Part shown: positions 22,320 to 28,773 of the stretch, one piece after another
Layout of the letters: each line of letters opens with the position of its first letter
Numbering within the stretch: the stretch's first letter is position 1
Origin: Candidatus Harrisonbacteria bacterium
Lineage (GTDB): Bacteria; Patescibacteriota; Minisyncoccia; UBA6257; WO2-44-18
Assembly (NCBI GenBank): GCA_016182295.1
Contig: JACOXP010000011.1
Span: 1 to 35,050, forward strand
Direction: 5' to 3'
Length of the DNA: 35,050 nucleotides
The notes under the pieces: generated by a model
Database searches by the model: none
What the model was told of the DNA's origin: nothing
What the model saw: the letters and a program-made list of their open reading frames with translations, nothing else
Position numbers and translations under genes: made by a program

Positions 22320-22378
22320 CCAGGAAGTAGAAACTCGAGCAATTCCTTACGCAAACAACCCGAGTTTCTACTTTCTGG
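22320..22378. repeat. 18-bp inverted repeat with 23-nt loop
   Basis: CCAGGAAGTAGAAACTCG (22320-22337) and CGAGTTTCTACTTTCTGG (22361-22378) pair at 17 of 18 positions. There is no T run on either side, so it is not an obvious terminator. It sits upstream of murE, just after the terminator at 22401-22435 on the minus strand. Confidence 0.6.
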
Positions 22379-22400
22379 TATGACAAATGACGGTGGCAAT

Positions 22401-22435
22401 AAAAAACCCCCGGGCACATTGAAGTGCCTCGGGGG
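22401..22435 (-). terminator. Strong rho-independent terminator
   Basis: On the minus strand CCCCCGAGGCAC and GTGCCCGGGGG form a stem with a single bulge around TTCAAT, followed by TTTTTT. It ends transcripts coming from the gene at 22646 and the structured region before murE. Confidence 0.9.
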
Positions 22436-22630
22436 ATGCGACTGATATTTTAGCCAAGTGACCCGTCGCCGATCACCGGCGTACCTCTGTCTTAACTCCC
22501 GTTCGAGGCCGAGGATCGCCTTCAGGTGGGAGCCCGACTGTTATTCATCCCTATAACCCGTCGGCGTTATCCATAGGGATGCCTAGCTGTTCAGTCTTGC
22601 TAAAGAGCCCGCTAGGCGGCTTTTAGCATG
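22401..22630 (-). ncRNA. Candidate structured RNA upstream of the murE operon
   Basis: About 230 non-coding nt between the basic-protein gene and the terminator. On the minus strand several helices are perfect or nearly so: GCTAAAAGCC/GGGCT...TTTAGC (22600-22630), an alternative GCCTAGC/GCTAGGC pairing, GACTG/CAGTC enclosing CATCCCTAT/ATAGGGATG, CTCCC/GGGAG, and CGCCG/CGGCG. A CGACGGGT motif occurs twice. Mutually exclusive helices at the 5' end and the terminator at the 3' end look riboswitch- or sRNA-like. I could not match it to tmRNA, RNase P, SRP or a named riboswitch. Confidence 0.5.
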
Positions 22631-22645
22631 ATGATCAATGTACAA

Positions 22646-23062
22646 CTACCAAGAGATTGTGATTTCGGACACAAACCGCCTTGTGTCAATTTTGCGTTTC
22701 TTTTCGTATTCTTCCCATCCTTCAATGTCATGTCTGCCAGGCAATGTTTCGCCAAGGGGCATGTCATAAATTGCGCACATCTTGAGGCCAACCTTAAAAC
22801 CTTCTTTTTCAAGCTCTTGAAAAAGAATGGTGGCAGTATCCTGAGATAATTCGCCAGCGCCTAATCGTACGGCATCAATACGGACTGTTCTTCGTCCTTC
22901 TTGGGAAGCTCTTTCCACTTCATACGAAATCTTTCTCTTAATTGGCGCGACTTCACGACTAAGTTCTTTTACTAAAGAAGCTCGTCTTTTGTTTTTCGCG
23001 TTTTCATTTTTCGCAGTAGCTTTCTTGGCTTGGTCACGAAACTTCTTGGCCTTATTCGTCAT
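22646..23062 (-). CDS. Basic protein of unknown function
   Basis: 138 aa. The Lys/Arg-rich N-terminal half (MTNKAKKFRDQAKKATAKNE, AKNKRRASLVKEL) suggests nucleic-acid binding; the second half is mixed alpha/beta (RTVRIDAVRLGAGELSQDTA, TILFQELEKEGFKVG, RRFVSEITISW). I recognise no family. Expression signals are unusually strong: GGAGG 5 nt before the start and a consensus TTGACA-17-TATAAT promoter at 23090-23118 whose -35 overlaps a duplicated ruvA stop codon. Confidence 0.75.
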   Translation of the reverse strand: MTNKAKKFRDQAKKATAKNENAKNKRRASLVKELSREVAPIKRKISYEVERASQEGRRTVRIDAVRLGAGELSQDTATILFQELEKEGFKVGLKMCAIYDMPLGETLPGRHDIEGWEEYEKKRKIDTRRFVSEITISW

Positions 23063-23089
23063 AAATCCTCCTAGTCAAAGAACGCCGTA

Positions 23090-23118
23090 ATTATAATACA
23101 AGCATATACCAATGTCAA
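23090..23118 (-). promoter_or_regulatory. Consensus sigma70 promoter
   Basis: Minus strand TTGACA (23113-23118), 17-nt spacer, TATAAT (23090-23095). Both hexamers are perfect. The -35 is part of the 55-bp direct repeat shared with the end of ruvA. Confidence 0.88.
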
Positions 23119-23167
23119 GCTTTAGCTTTTTTAAGAGCCTCTTTCAAACGTTCCTTGAATCCTTCTA
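23113..23167 (-). repeat. Duplicated 3' end of ruvA (direct repeat A)
   Basis: 55 nt, 54 identical to 23977-24031. It encodes the last residues of RuvA (GFKERLKEALKKAKA) and its TGA. Together the two copies flank an 809-bp segment holding the variable-protein gene, as a direct-repeat pair left by insertion or tandem duplication would. Confidence 0.9.
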
Positions 23168-23189
23168 ATTCTGTGTCGTCATTTTTATA

Positions 23190-23355
23190 ATAATTCTAAC
23201 TTTTGAAAATAAAAATGCCTCGCAGGATTACTCCTGCGAGGCATATGAATTGTGTCCAACCGTCTAACAGTCTAGGACTCGCACACGACGAGAAAACGAC
23301 AGTCCCCATGCCAGTCAAACCCGCACCAATAGAGGCTCGAGTCCCACTCGCCGCC
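23190..23355 (-). repeat. Variable-region block, copy 2 (DGR-like VR, anchor and hairpin)
   Basis: Gap-free partner of 2857-3022. Variable stretch 23299-23349, identical anchor 23272-23298, then the tail with hairpin 23216-23243. In this copy the second small hairpin after the stop keeps its stem by a U-G pair where copy 1 has C-G. Confidence 0.8.
23216..23243 (-). terminator. 12-bp GTAA-loop hairpin, second copy
   Basis: Identical to 2883-2910, followed on the minus strand by TTTTTATTTT. It lies 28 nt beyond the stop codon of the variable-protein gene. Confidence 0.8.
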
Positions 23356-23865
23356 AACGAGCCAGGCGCAAGGAACGCCACCCCAGAAGCCAAGAAGTAC
23401 GATGGGGTACTTTCTCAGCTCACCGGGGTTGGCCGCTATGAAAGCGCGAAATTCCGGCTGGGTGGCAGGGCGTTCCCCGGCTTTCTTAAATTCGGAGATG
23501 GCGTCCTCGGAGCTAATCCAACGATTGAAATGGCGAAGCTTCATGTTGAGCTCGACCCTGTCGCCTCGCTTGTCACTCGGGAAATGCTTCTCGTTGATGT
23601 CATCGTTCTTCCGGTCATACTTCCCGGCGGAGATCATCTCTGCCCGGGATTTGGAGTAATCCACGACTACCTTGAAGAGGTTGCCGACGACTTTCTTTCC
23701 GTCCATCATCAGAGCCCCGATCTTCTTTCGAAGCTCGGGATCGGTCTCGAGGCGGCGAAGATCCTCATCGGACCCGCCTGCATCCGAAACCGCATTGGAG
23801 AGGGCCTTGAAGACCCTCGCGCACACATCGAACGCCGAAACGAACCGACTCTTTTTCTGAGCCAT
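23272..23865 (-). CDS. Variable C-terminus protein (DGR-type target candidate)
   Basis: 197 aa. A start with GGAGG 7 nt upstream is well supported. The N-terminal half is helical (FDVCARVFKALSNAVSDAGG, RKKIGALMMDGKKVVGNLFK). Then VVDYSKSRAEMISAGKYDRK, NDDINEKHFP, VELNMKLRHFNRWISSEDAI and ERPATQPEFRAFIAANPGEL lead into KYPIVLLG, a module I recall as common and multicopy in candidate-phylum genomes. The C-terminus, rich in Trp, Gly, Asp and Cys (GGEWDSSLYWCGFDWHGDCR, FLVVCES), resembles the end of a C-type-lectin-fold DGR target. Its last 27 codons are the DGR-like block shared with 2978-3211. The gene is bracketed by 55-bp direct repeats of the ruvA end. The ligand is unknown. Confidence 0.8.
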   Translation of the reverse strand: MAQKKSRFVSAFDVCARVFKALSNAVSDAGGSDEDLRRLETDPELRKKIGALMMDGKKVVGNLFKVVVDYSKSRAEMISAGKYDRKNDDINEKHFPSDKRGDRVELNMKLRHFNRWISSEDAISEFKKAGERPATQPEFRAFIAANPGELRKYPIVLLGFWGGVPCAWLVGGEWDSSLYWCGFDWHGDCRFLVVCES

Positions 23866-23976
23866 AACACACCTCCATTTTGGCCTGCCTTCTAGTCCGA
23901 CGAAATGCCGAACTCCAAGGCCTACCTGCTTTGATTGTCAAATTACCTGCCCATCCTAACACAAATAAACCTATTT

Positions 23977-24031
23977 TGTCAGGCTTTAGCTTTTTTAAGA
24001 GCCTCTTTCAAACGTTCCTTGAATCCTTCTA
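23977..24031 (-). repeat. 3' end of ruvA (direct repeat B)
   Basis: The copy belonging to intact ruvA. The single mismatch to repeat A turns the promoter-like TTGACA of A into CTGACA; with TAGGAT 18 nt downstream this could still drive the variable-protein gene. Confidence 0.9.
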
Positions 24032-24560
24032 TTTTTGGATCAATTCTAGAAATGGCGTTTTTGGCTTGCTGTTTGGTGTAACCGAGCGAAACCAAAGTTT
24101 CTTCAAGTTCCAAATCCGATTCCATTAAGTTGAGAGTGGTTTTGGGGGACGAACCGGAGGTCAGCTTACCCTTAAGATCAATGACTACTCGCTCGGCCGT
24201 TTTCCTCCCCACGCCTCCGGCCCTGGTCAGCAAGTCCACCTTCCCTTCATTAATAGCGACAACCAACTGATCTATTGGAGCGACATTGAGAATAGCCATC
24301 GCCGTGCGGGGCCCGATGCCGCTGACCGTGTTCAATCTTTCAAAAAGATACAGCTCTCCTTCAGTCATGAAACCATAAAGCTCAAACGGCTCGTTTTCCC
24401 TATTATAGAGCGAACAGAAAAGTTTGATATTGGAGCCGATTTGCGCTAAACTTTGGGCGGCTCGCTGGGACAACAATACCTTAAAACCGATCCCCGCCGA
24501 CTCCAAAACAATAAAACCCTCTTTTTTGCCCGCTAATTTGCCAGAAAGCGAATAAATCAT
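23979..24560 (-). CDS. ruvA: Holliday junction complex subunit RuvA
   Basis: 193 aa, normal length. MIYSLSGKLAGKKEGFIVLE starts the OB-fold domain; YGFMTEGELYLFERLNTVSG and GIGPRTAMAILN plus GGVGRKTAERVVIDLKGKL are the two helix-hairpin-helix motifs that hold the junction; the C-terminal domain III (LEETLVSLGYTKQQAKNAIS) binds RuvB, encoded at 33362. TATAAT 8 nt ahead of the ATG suggests a leaderless transcript, divergent from uvrB. Its last 55 nt are duplicated downstream. Confidence 0.96.
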   Translation of the reverse strand: MIYSLSGKLAGKKEGFIVLESAGIGFKVLLSQRAAQSLAQIGSNIKLFCSLYNRENEPFELYGFMTEGELYLFERLNTVSGIGPRTAMAILNVAPIDQLVVAINEGKVDLLTRAGGVGRKTAERVVIDLKGKLTSGSSPKTTLNLMESDLELEETLVSLGYTKQQAKNAISRIDPKIEGFKERLKEALKKAKA

Positions 24561-24580
24561 TACTTATTATTATACAGCAA
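24561..24580. promoter_or_regulatory. 20-bp divergent promoter gap, ruvA and uvrB
   Basis: Minus TATAAT (24569-24574) and plus TATTAT (24565-24570) overlap in the AT-rich 20-bp gap. The spacing leaves almost no room for leaders or ribosome sites on either gene. Confidence 0.5.
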
Positions 24581-26371
24581 ATGTTCAAACTCGTTTCTAA
24601 TTTCAAGCCAAAAGGCGATCAGCCCCAAGCCATCGAAAAGCTTGTTGAAGGAATCGAAGCCGGTCACAAAAACCAGGTTCTTTTGGGCGTTACCGGATCC
24701 GGTAAAACTTTTACGATGGCTTCGGTCATCGAAAAGATCGGCTTGCCAACTTTAATTGTTTCGCCCAACAAAACTCTTGCCGCCCAGCTTTATCAGGAGT
24801 TTAAGCAATTTTTTCCCAACAACGCCGTCCATTATTTCGTTTCTTATTATGACTACTATCAACCCGAGGCCTTTATTCCCCAAACTAATACCTACATTCA
24901 AAAAGACGCGCGCATCAACCAAGAAATTGACAAGCTGCGGCACGCGGCGATTCAAAGCGTTTTGAGCCGCAAAGATACGATTGTCATCGCTTCGGTTTCC
25001 TGCATTTACGGCATCGGCGACCCAACCGAATATCAAAAAGCTAGATTTGAATTGAAAACCGGCCAGAATATTTCACTGAAGGATTTAGAACGGACTTTGA
25101 TTTTTCTTCAATACGAACGCACCGGAAAATTTCCCCTGCTTGGCCAATTTAGGATTTTGAAAACGGCAATCGAAATTTATCTTGTTACCGGAGAATTGAT
25201 TCACTTAGAATTGGCGGGAAAGCGGATCAAGTTTATAAAAAAGGTTGATCCCAAAACAAAAGCCGCTGAAGAAATAACCTCCGTAAAAATTTTCCCGGCC
25301 AAATTTTGGGTAACGCCCCAGCAAAAATTAAAATTGGCGCTTAAAAATATTAAAGCTGAAATGGATGACCGCGTTGAAGAACTGCAATCGGCCGGAAAAT
25401 TTCTTGAAGCCGATCGTCTGGAAAAACGCACTAAATTCGACTTGGAAATGCTTGCCAAAAAAGGTTATATCAACGGCATCGAAAATTATTCCCGTCATTT
25501 GAGTTTCCGCGAGCTAGGCGAACCGCCAATGACGCTTTTGGATTATTTCCCGCGACCGTTTCTTTTGTTTATCGATGAATCGCATATCGCCATTCCCCAG
25601 CTTCAAGGAATGGAGCACGGTGATCGCCAGCGTAAACAAACCTTGGTGGAATACGGTTTCCGTTTGCCTTCGGCGTTGGATAACCGCCCGCTAAAATTCG
25701 GCGAATTCTCCGAAAGGATCGGCCAGGTGATTTGCGTTTCGGCCACTCCCGGCCTTCATGAAATAGACAACTCCAACCAAATAGTCGAACAATTGGTCCG
25801 GCCGACTGGCATTTTGGATCCGCAAATAGAAATCCGATCGGCAAAAAACCAGGTCAAAGACCTGGTGGGAGAAATTAAAAATCGGGTGGAAGCGGATGAG
25901 CGAGTTTTGGCGCTAACGCTGACTAAGCGTTCGGCTGAAGATCTTACCGAATATCTTTTGAATCAGCGGATTAAAGCGCAATATCTTCATTCGGAAATAA
26001 AAACTTTGAAACGGCCGGAAGTTTTGCAAGCGCTTCGCCGAGGGGATGTGGACGTTGTTGTCGGAATCAATTTGCTTCGCGAGGGTTTGGATTTGCCGGA
26101 GGTAAGTTTGGTGGCGATTTTAGACGCCGATCGGGAGGGGTTTTTGCGAAATTATCGCGGCCTAATTCAGATGGCCGGCCGAGCGGCGCGCTCGATCAAT
26201 GGAAAAGTAATTCTCTACGCCGACTTGCTGACCAATTCCATTAAAAAAACAATGGCGGAAACTTTGCGCCGCAGGAAAATTCAGGAAGCTTTCAACAAAA
26301 AAATCGGCGTCGTGCCGAGGGCCATTAAAAAAGAAATACTCGAGCCGATTTTGGCAAGAGGCGAGGAGTAG
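24581..26371 (+). CDS. uvrB: Excision nuclease subunit UvrB, lacking UVR tail
   Basis: 596 aa against about 660-670 usually. UvrB loads on damaged DNA after UvrA and recruits UvrC. Helicase motifs are intact: LGVTGSGKTFT (Walker A), the beta-hairpin YYDYYQPEAFIPQTNTYIQK, FIDESH (motif II), ATPGLHE, GINLLREGLDLPEVSLVAIL and the QMAGRAARS motif. The protein stops at AIKKEILEPILARGEE, so the C-terminal UVR domain that contacts UvrC is absent, and no continuation is readable in other frames. UvrC contact or recruitment must differ. Divergent from ruvA with a 20-bp gap. Confidence 0.96.
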   Translation: MFKLVSNFKPKGDQPQAIEKLVEGIEAGHKNQVLLGVTGSGKTFTMASVIEKIGLPTLIVSPNKTLAAQLYQEFKQFFPNNAVHYFVSYYDYYQPEAFIPQTNTYIQKDARINQEIDKLRHAAIQSVLSRKDTIVIASVSCIYGIGDPTEYQKARFELKTGQNISLKDLERTLIFLQYERTGKFPLLGQFRILKTAIEIYLVTGELIHLELAGKRIKFIKKVDPKTKAAEEITSVKIFPAKFWVTPQQKLKLALKNIKAEMDDRVEELQSAGKFLEADRLEKRTKFDLEMLAKKGYINGIENYSRHLSFRELGEPPMTLLDYFPRPFLLFIDESHIAIPQLQGMEHGDRQRKQTLVEYGFRLPSALDNRPLKFGEFSERIGQVICVSATPGLHEIDNSNQIVEQLVRPTGILDPQIEIRSAKNQVKDLVGEIKNRVEADERVLALTLTKRSAEDLTEYLLNQRIKAQYLHSEIKTLKRPEVLQALRRGDVDVVVGINLLREGLDLPEVSLVAILDADREGFLRNYRGLIQMAGRAARSINGKVILYADLLTNSIKKTMAETLRRRKIQEAFNKKIGVVPRAIKKEILEPILARGEE

Positions 26372-26650
26372 TTAGACGAGCCAACTCGCCTTTTCTCGTC
26401 AGCGCTATTTCTCGCTTCGAGCATAAATCTTTCGCCTCGCTATAGACCTCGTTTCACTCGGCCGCTCGGCTCACCTCGCCCCGATGGCCATCGGGGCTCT
26501 CGTCCGCCTTTTGGGCGGACTCGGGCTTCGACTCGAAAAAGGTATCTTGAACGCTGACTCCGAAAAGGCGGGTTGGCTCAAAGCTATCGCAAGTTTCCCG
26601 ACAAGAACTCTCGGAGACGTTTCCGAGAGTTCTACGGCCAGGAAACTACA
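26372..26650. other. Hairpin-rich non-coding region after uvrB
   Basis: No gene with a ribosome site is found. Several perfect inverted repeats crowd here: GACGAG/CTCGTC (26378-26402 area), the 18-nt palindrome CCCCGATGGCCATCGGGG at about 26479-26496, GTCCGCC/GGCGGAC just after it, and AACTCTCGGA/TCCGAGAGTT at about 26605-26632. Many CTCG/TCG words recur. It may serve as a terminator zone for uvrB or as an unrecognised RNA. Confidence 0.4.
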
Positions 26651-26685
26651 TATAAAAAAGCCCCCGATGCTATTAACATCGGGGG
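26651..26685 (-). terminator. Rho-independent terminator of the basic protein gene
   Basis: CCCCCGATG and CATCGGGGG form a perfect 9-bp stem; on the minus strand it is followed by CTTTTTTATA. It lies 22 nt beyond the stop codon of the gene at 26708. Confidence 0.88.
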
Positions 26686-26707
26686 TTACTACGGAGCACG
26701 GATGTCC

Positions 26708-27073
26708 CTAGTTTTCGGAGTTGGCCCTCTCTGCCCTCAACCGCTCTGCGAGCTGATCCAGCGGGTTGGGCGCGGCGATGGTTGTGATCGGTACCGAAAC
26801 GGTCTTGGGTTTCCGCGTTCGCACCAACGGCATCTGGAGCAAATGGGCCTTCGAAGCCAGCTTTTCCGCTTCCACGCGGCGAAAAATCGACATCCAGCCA
26901 TATTTCGCTGCCCACTCGGCGGCCGCGGCGCTTCCGCTCGAATGGTAGATGCGGCGGATCTTTTTCTCCGCCAACTGCTCCCCGAAGAAACGGGAATAGT
27001 TCCGTTTCTGCTTTTGCTGCTGTTTTTGTTTCCGTTGCTGCTCTTTTTTCCTGTCGTTTCCTCTTCGAGCCAC
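26708..27073 (-). CDS. Basic Gln/Lys-rich protein, unknown function
   Basis: 121 aa from GTG 27073 (VARRGNDRKKEQQRKQKQQQ), preferred because AAGGAG lies 6 nt ahead and TATAAT is at 27090-27095; an open frame continues to 27148 without such signals. The N-terminal 30 residues are a polybasic, Gln-rich coil. Then FFGEQLAEKKIRRIYHSSGS, AAAAEWAAKYGWMSIFRRVE and a Pro-rich stretch (RTRKPKTVSVPITTIAAPNP). The AEWAAKYG segment may be a short structured core. Family unknown; nucleic-acid binding is only a guess from charge. Confidence 0.65.
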   Translation of the reverse strand: MARRGNDRKKEQQRKQKQQQKQKRNYSRFFGEQLAEKKIRRIYHSSGSAAAAEWAAKYGWMSIFRRVEAEKLASKAHLLQMPLVRTRKPKTVSVPITTIAAPNPLDQLAERLRAERANSEN

Positions 27074-27157
27074 GTCTTTCTCCTTAAAAATTATATGGCA
27101 AAGTACTGAAACTGATGTTATTATAGACGAATCGGAATTATTTGTCAATTCTTCTAA

Positions 27158-27796
27158 ATGATTGGCGTTGCTTCTAAAAAAGACTTTCTGTTGGTATCAA
27201 TCATCGGCATCATCTTCGGCGCTTTTGCCATACCAATTCTTGAAAATATCAATCCCTCCGGATGGAGGCTTACTTTTGTCAGCGCTGCGATTCTCATCGG
27301 CGGTTTTTTTATTTTCGCCAATTTCGCCATTTTTATCGCCGGCCTTATCGGAAAAAAAATCCCATCGCTTTTTCAATTTGCCAAATACGCCGCCACTGGC
27401 GCGATGAATTCTTTCACCGATCTCGGCCTTTTCAATTGGCTAACAATGATATTTCAAATTTTCTCCGGTCCGCTGATTATCGTCATCAATACAATATCTT
27501 TTTCAATTGCCGTTACTAACTCTTATTTTTGGAATAATCTTTGGGCTTTTAAAAGAGAGGGCGGGAAATTGAGCATCGCCGAATTCGGCAAATTTTTGGG
27601 CGTGACCATAGGCGGAGTCATTCTTAATAATCTTATCGTTTATGTGGTAACGACTGTTATCGGTGCTCCCGACGAAGTTACTCCCCAGCTTTGGGAAAAT
27701 GCCGCCAAGCTTTTCGGAGTGCCAGTGGCAATTATGTGGAATTTCTTCGGGTATAAGTATTTTGTCTTTAAATTGCCTCTTGCAAAAAATCTCTAA
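27158..27796 (+). CDS. GtrA-like membrane protein
   Basis: 212 aa. Two extra N-terminal helices precede the GtrA core (QFAKYAATGAMNSFTDLGLF through NSYFWNNLWAFKRE to MWNFFGYKYFVFK), giving about six membrane helices in all. GtrA proteins move lipid-linked sugars across the membrane or assist glycosyltransferases in cell-surface glycan synthesis, consistent with the O-antigen ligase-like gene in this window. The start has no clear ribosome site. Confidence 0.85.
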   Translation: MIGVASKKDFLLVSIIGIIFGAFAIPILENINPSGWRLTFVSAAILIGGFFIFANFAIFIAGLIGKKIPSLFQFAKYAATGAMNSFTDLGLFNWLTMIFQIFSGPLIIVINTISFSIAVTNSYFWNNLWAFKREGGKLSIAEFGKFLGVTIGGVILNNLIVYVVTTVIGAPDEVTPQLWENAAKLFGVPVAIMWNFFGYKYFVFKLPLAKNL

Positions 27797-27800
27797 ACTC

Positions 27801-27821
27801 TATACCCTATACCCTATACCC
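27801..27821 (+). repeat. Three tandem TATACCC units
   Basis: Exactly three 7-nt copies between GtrA and rpsT, with a partial fourth. Short and of unknown meaning. Confidence 0.6.
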
Positions 27822-27830
27822 TAATCATTT

Positions 27831-28082
27831 ATGCCAGTAAGCAGATCAGCTAAAAAAGCGTTGAGGCAAACAGTTCGCCGCCGGGCGAAAAATTTAAGCG
27901 TTAAAAAAACGCTTTCGGAAACGGTAAAAAAGTACAAAAAATCTCCTTCAGCGGAGCTTTTGGCGGCAGTTTATCAAAAGCTTGATAAGGCCGCGAAAGT
28001 TAACGTCATTAAAAAAAATAAAGCGGCTAGGTTAAAATCGCGTCTGTCAAAGCTTCTGGGTACTCGAGTTTCCCGCTCTTAA
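27831..28082 (+). CDS. rpsT: 30S ribosomal protein S20
   Basis: 83 aa, normal length, very basic and helical: SAKKALRQTVRRRAKNLSVK, KTLSETVKKYKKS and KAAKVNVIKKNKAARLKSRL are the S20 pattern. Binds 16S rRNA early in assembly. Its 3' end overlaps the convergent holA gene by 56 nt. Confidence 0.94.
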   Translation: MPVSRSAKKALRQTVRRRAKNLSVKKTLSETVKKYKKSPSAELLAAVYQKLDKAAKVNVIKKNKAARLKSRLSKLLGTRVSRS

Positions 28083-28773
28083 TGGCCGCGTCATAGTCGG
28101 CCATTTTTGATTTGGCCGCCGGAGTTCTAGCGGAAGCGGCCAGCATGTTGAAAATCATCGCTGGTTCTTCTTTTTCAAGCAGAATGCTCAAAGCGGCAAG
28201 ATCTCTGTTGCGAGCTCGTTCAATAAGTCCAAAAAAATTATAAGGGCTTCCGGGATTATCAAAAGCTCCGCCGAGAGCCAACCTATCAAGCTCGGTAACA
28301 AGCCCCCAGCTGTTGCCCGCGTAACCGGCGGCAATAGCTCTTAAAACATTGTCGTTAAAATTCAACTTGCGGTCAGCGGCTTCTTTTTTTACAAACTCTA
28401 AAAATCCCGCCGGGGAAAGATTTTCAAAACTTTGCGCTTTAATGTCTTTTTTGGAAAGCGGTTTTATTTCTTTGGGAAGTTTTTTAACGGAAGAAATCAC
28501 CAGGGTCAACGATTTCGATTCGGCGGCCAATTCCAAAATCGGATTGATAGCCGCGGGTTCAATTTCGTTAACGTCATAAAGGATTCCGAATTTTGAACTG
28601 TCAAAAAGCGACTGGGCGGTGGAAAAATCTTTAAGTCGGGAAAATTCTTCCTCTTCCGATAAATAAAACCGCGCCACCGAAAGATCGGAATGTTTTTCCC
28701 TGTATTTCGCCAGAATTTCTTTTAACTTTTCCTGCCGCCGATAATCATCGGGGCCGTAAAGATAGATAATCAT
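28027..28773 (-). CDS. holA: DNA polymerase III delta subunit
   Basis: 248 aa from ATG 28773 (MIIYLYGPDDYRRQEKLKEI), chosen because it forms ATGA with the mutM stop and matches the family N-terminus. It is shorter than the E. coli protein (about 340). Delta opens the beta clamp as part of the clamp loader. Recognisable parts are YLYGPDDYR, DVNEIEPAAINPILELAAES and NSWGLVTELDRLALG. The C-terminal collar domain is reduced. The last 56 nt overlap rpsT on the other strand. Confidence 0.82.
   Translation of the reverse strand: MIIYLYGPDDYRRQEKLKEILAKYREKHSDLSVARFYLSEEEEFSRLKDFSTAQSLFDSSKFGILYDVNEIEPAAINPILELAAESKSLTLVISSVKKLPKEIKPLSKKDIKAQSFENLSPAGFLEFVKKEAADRKLNFNDNVLRAIAAGYAGNSWGLVTELDRLALGGAFDNPGSPYNFFGLIERARNRDLAALSILLEKEEPAMIFNMLAASARTPAAKSKMADYDAAIKSGKLEYPEALTDAILT

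Noticed and set aside
26484-26711. 75-aa plus-strand ORF after uvrB
   Set aside because: It has no ribosome site, composition follows the local palindromes, and it runs through the minus-strand terminator hairpin.
27801-27821. Telomere-like tandem repeat
   Set aside because: Only three 7-nt units inside an ordinary intergenic gap; nothing suggests a chromosome end.
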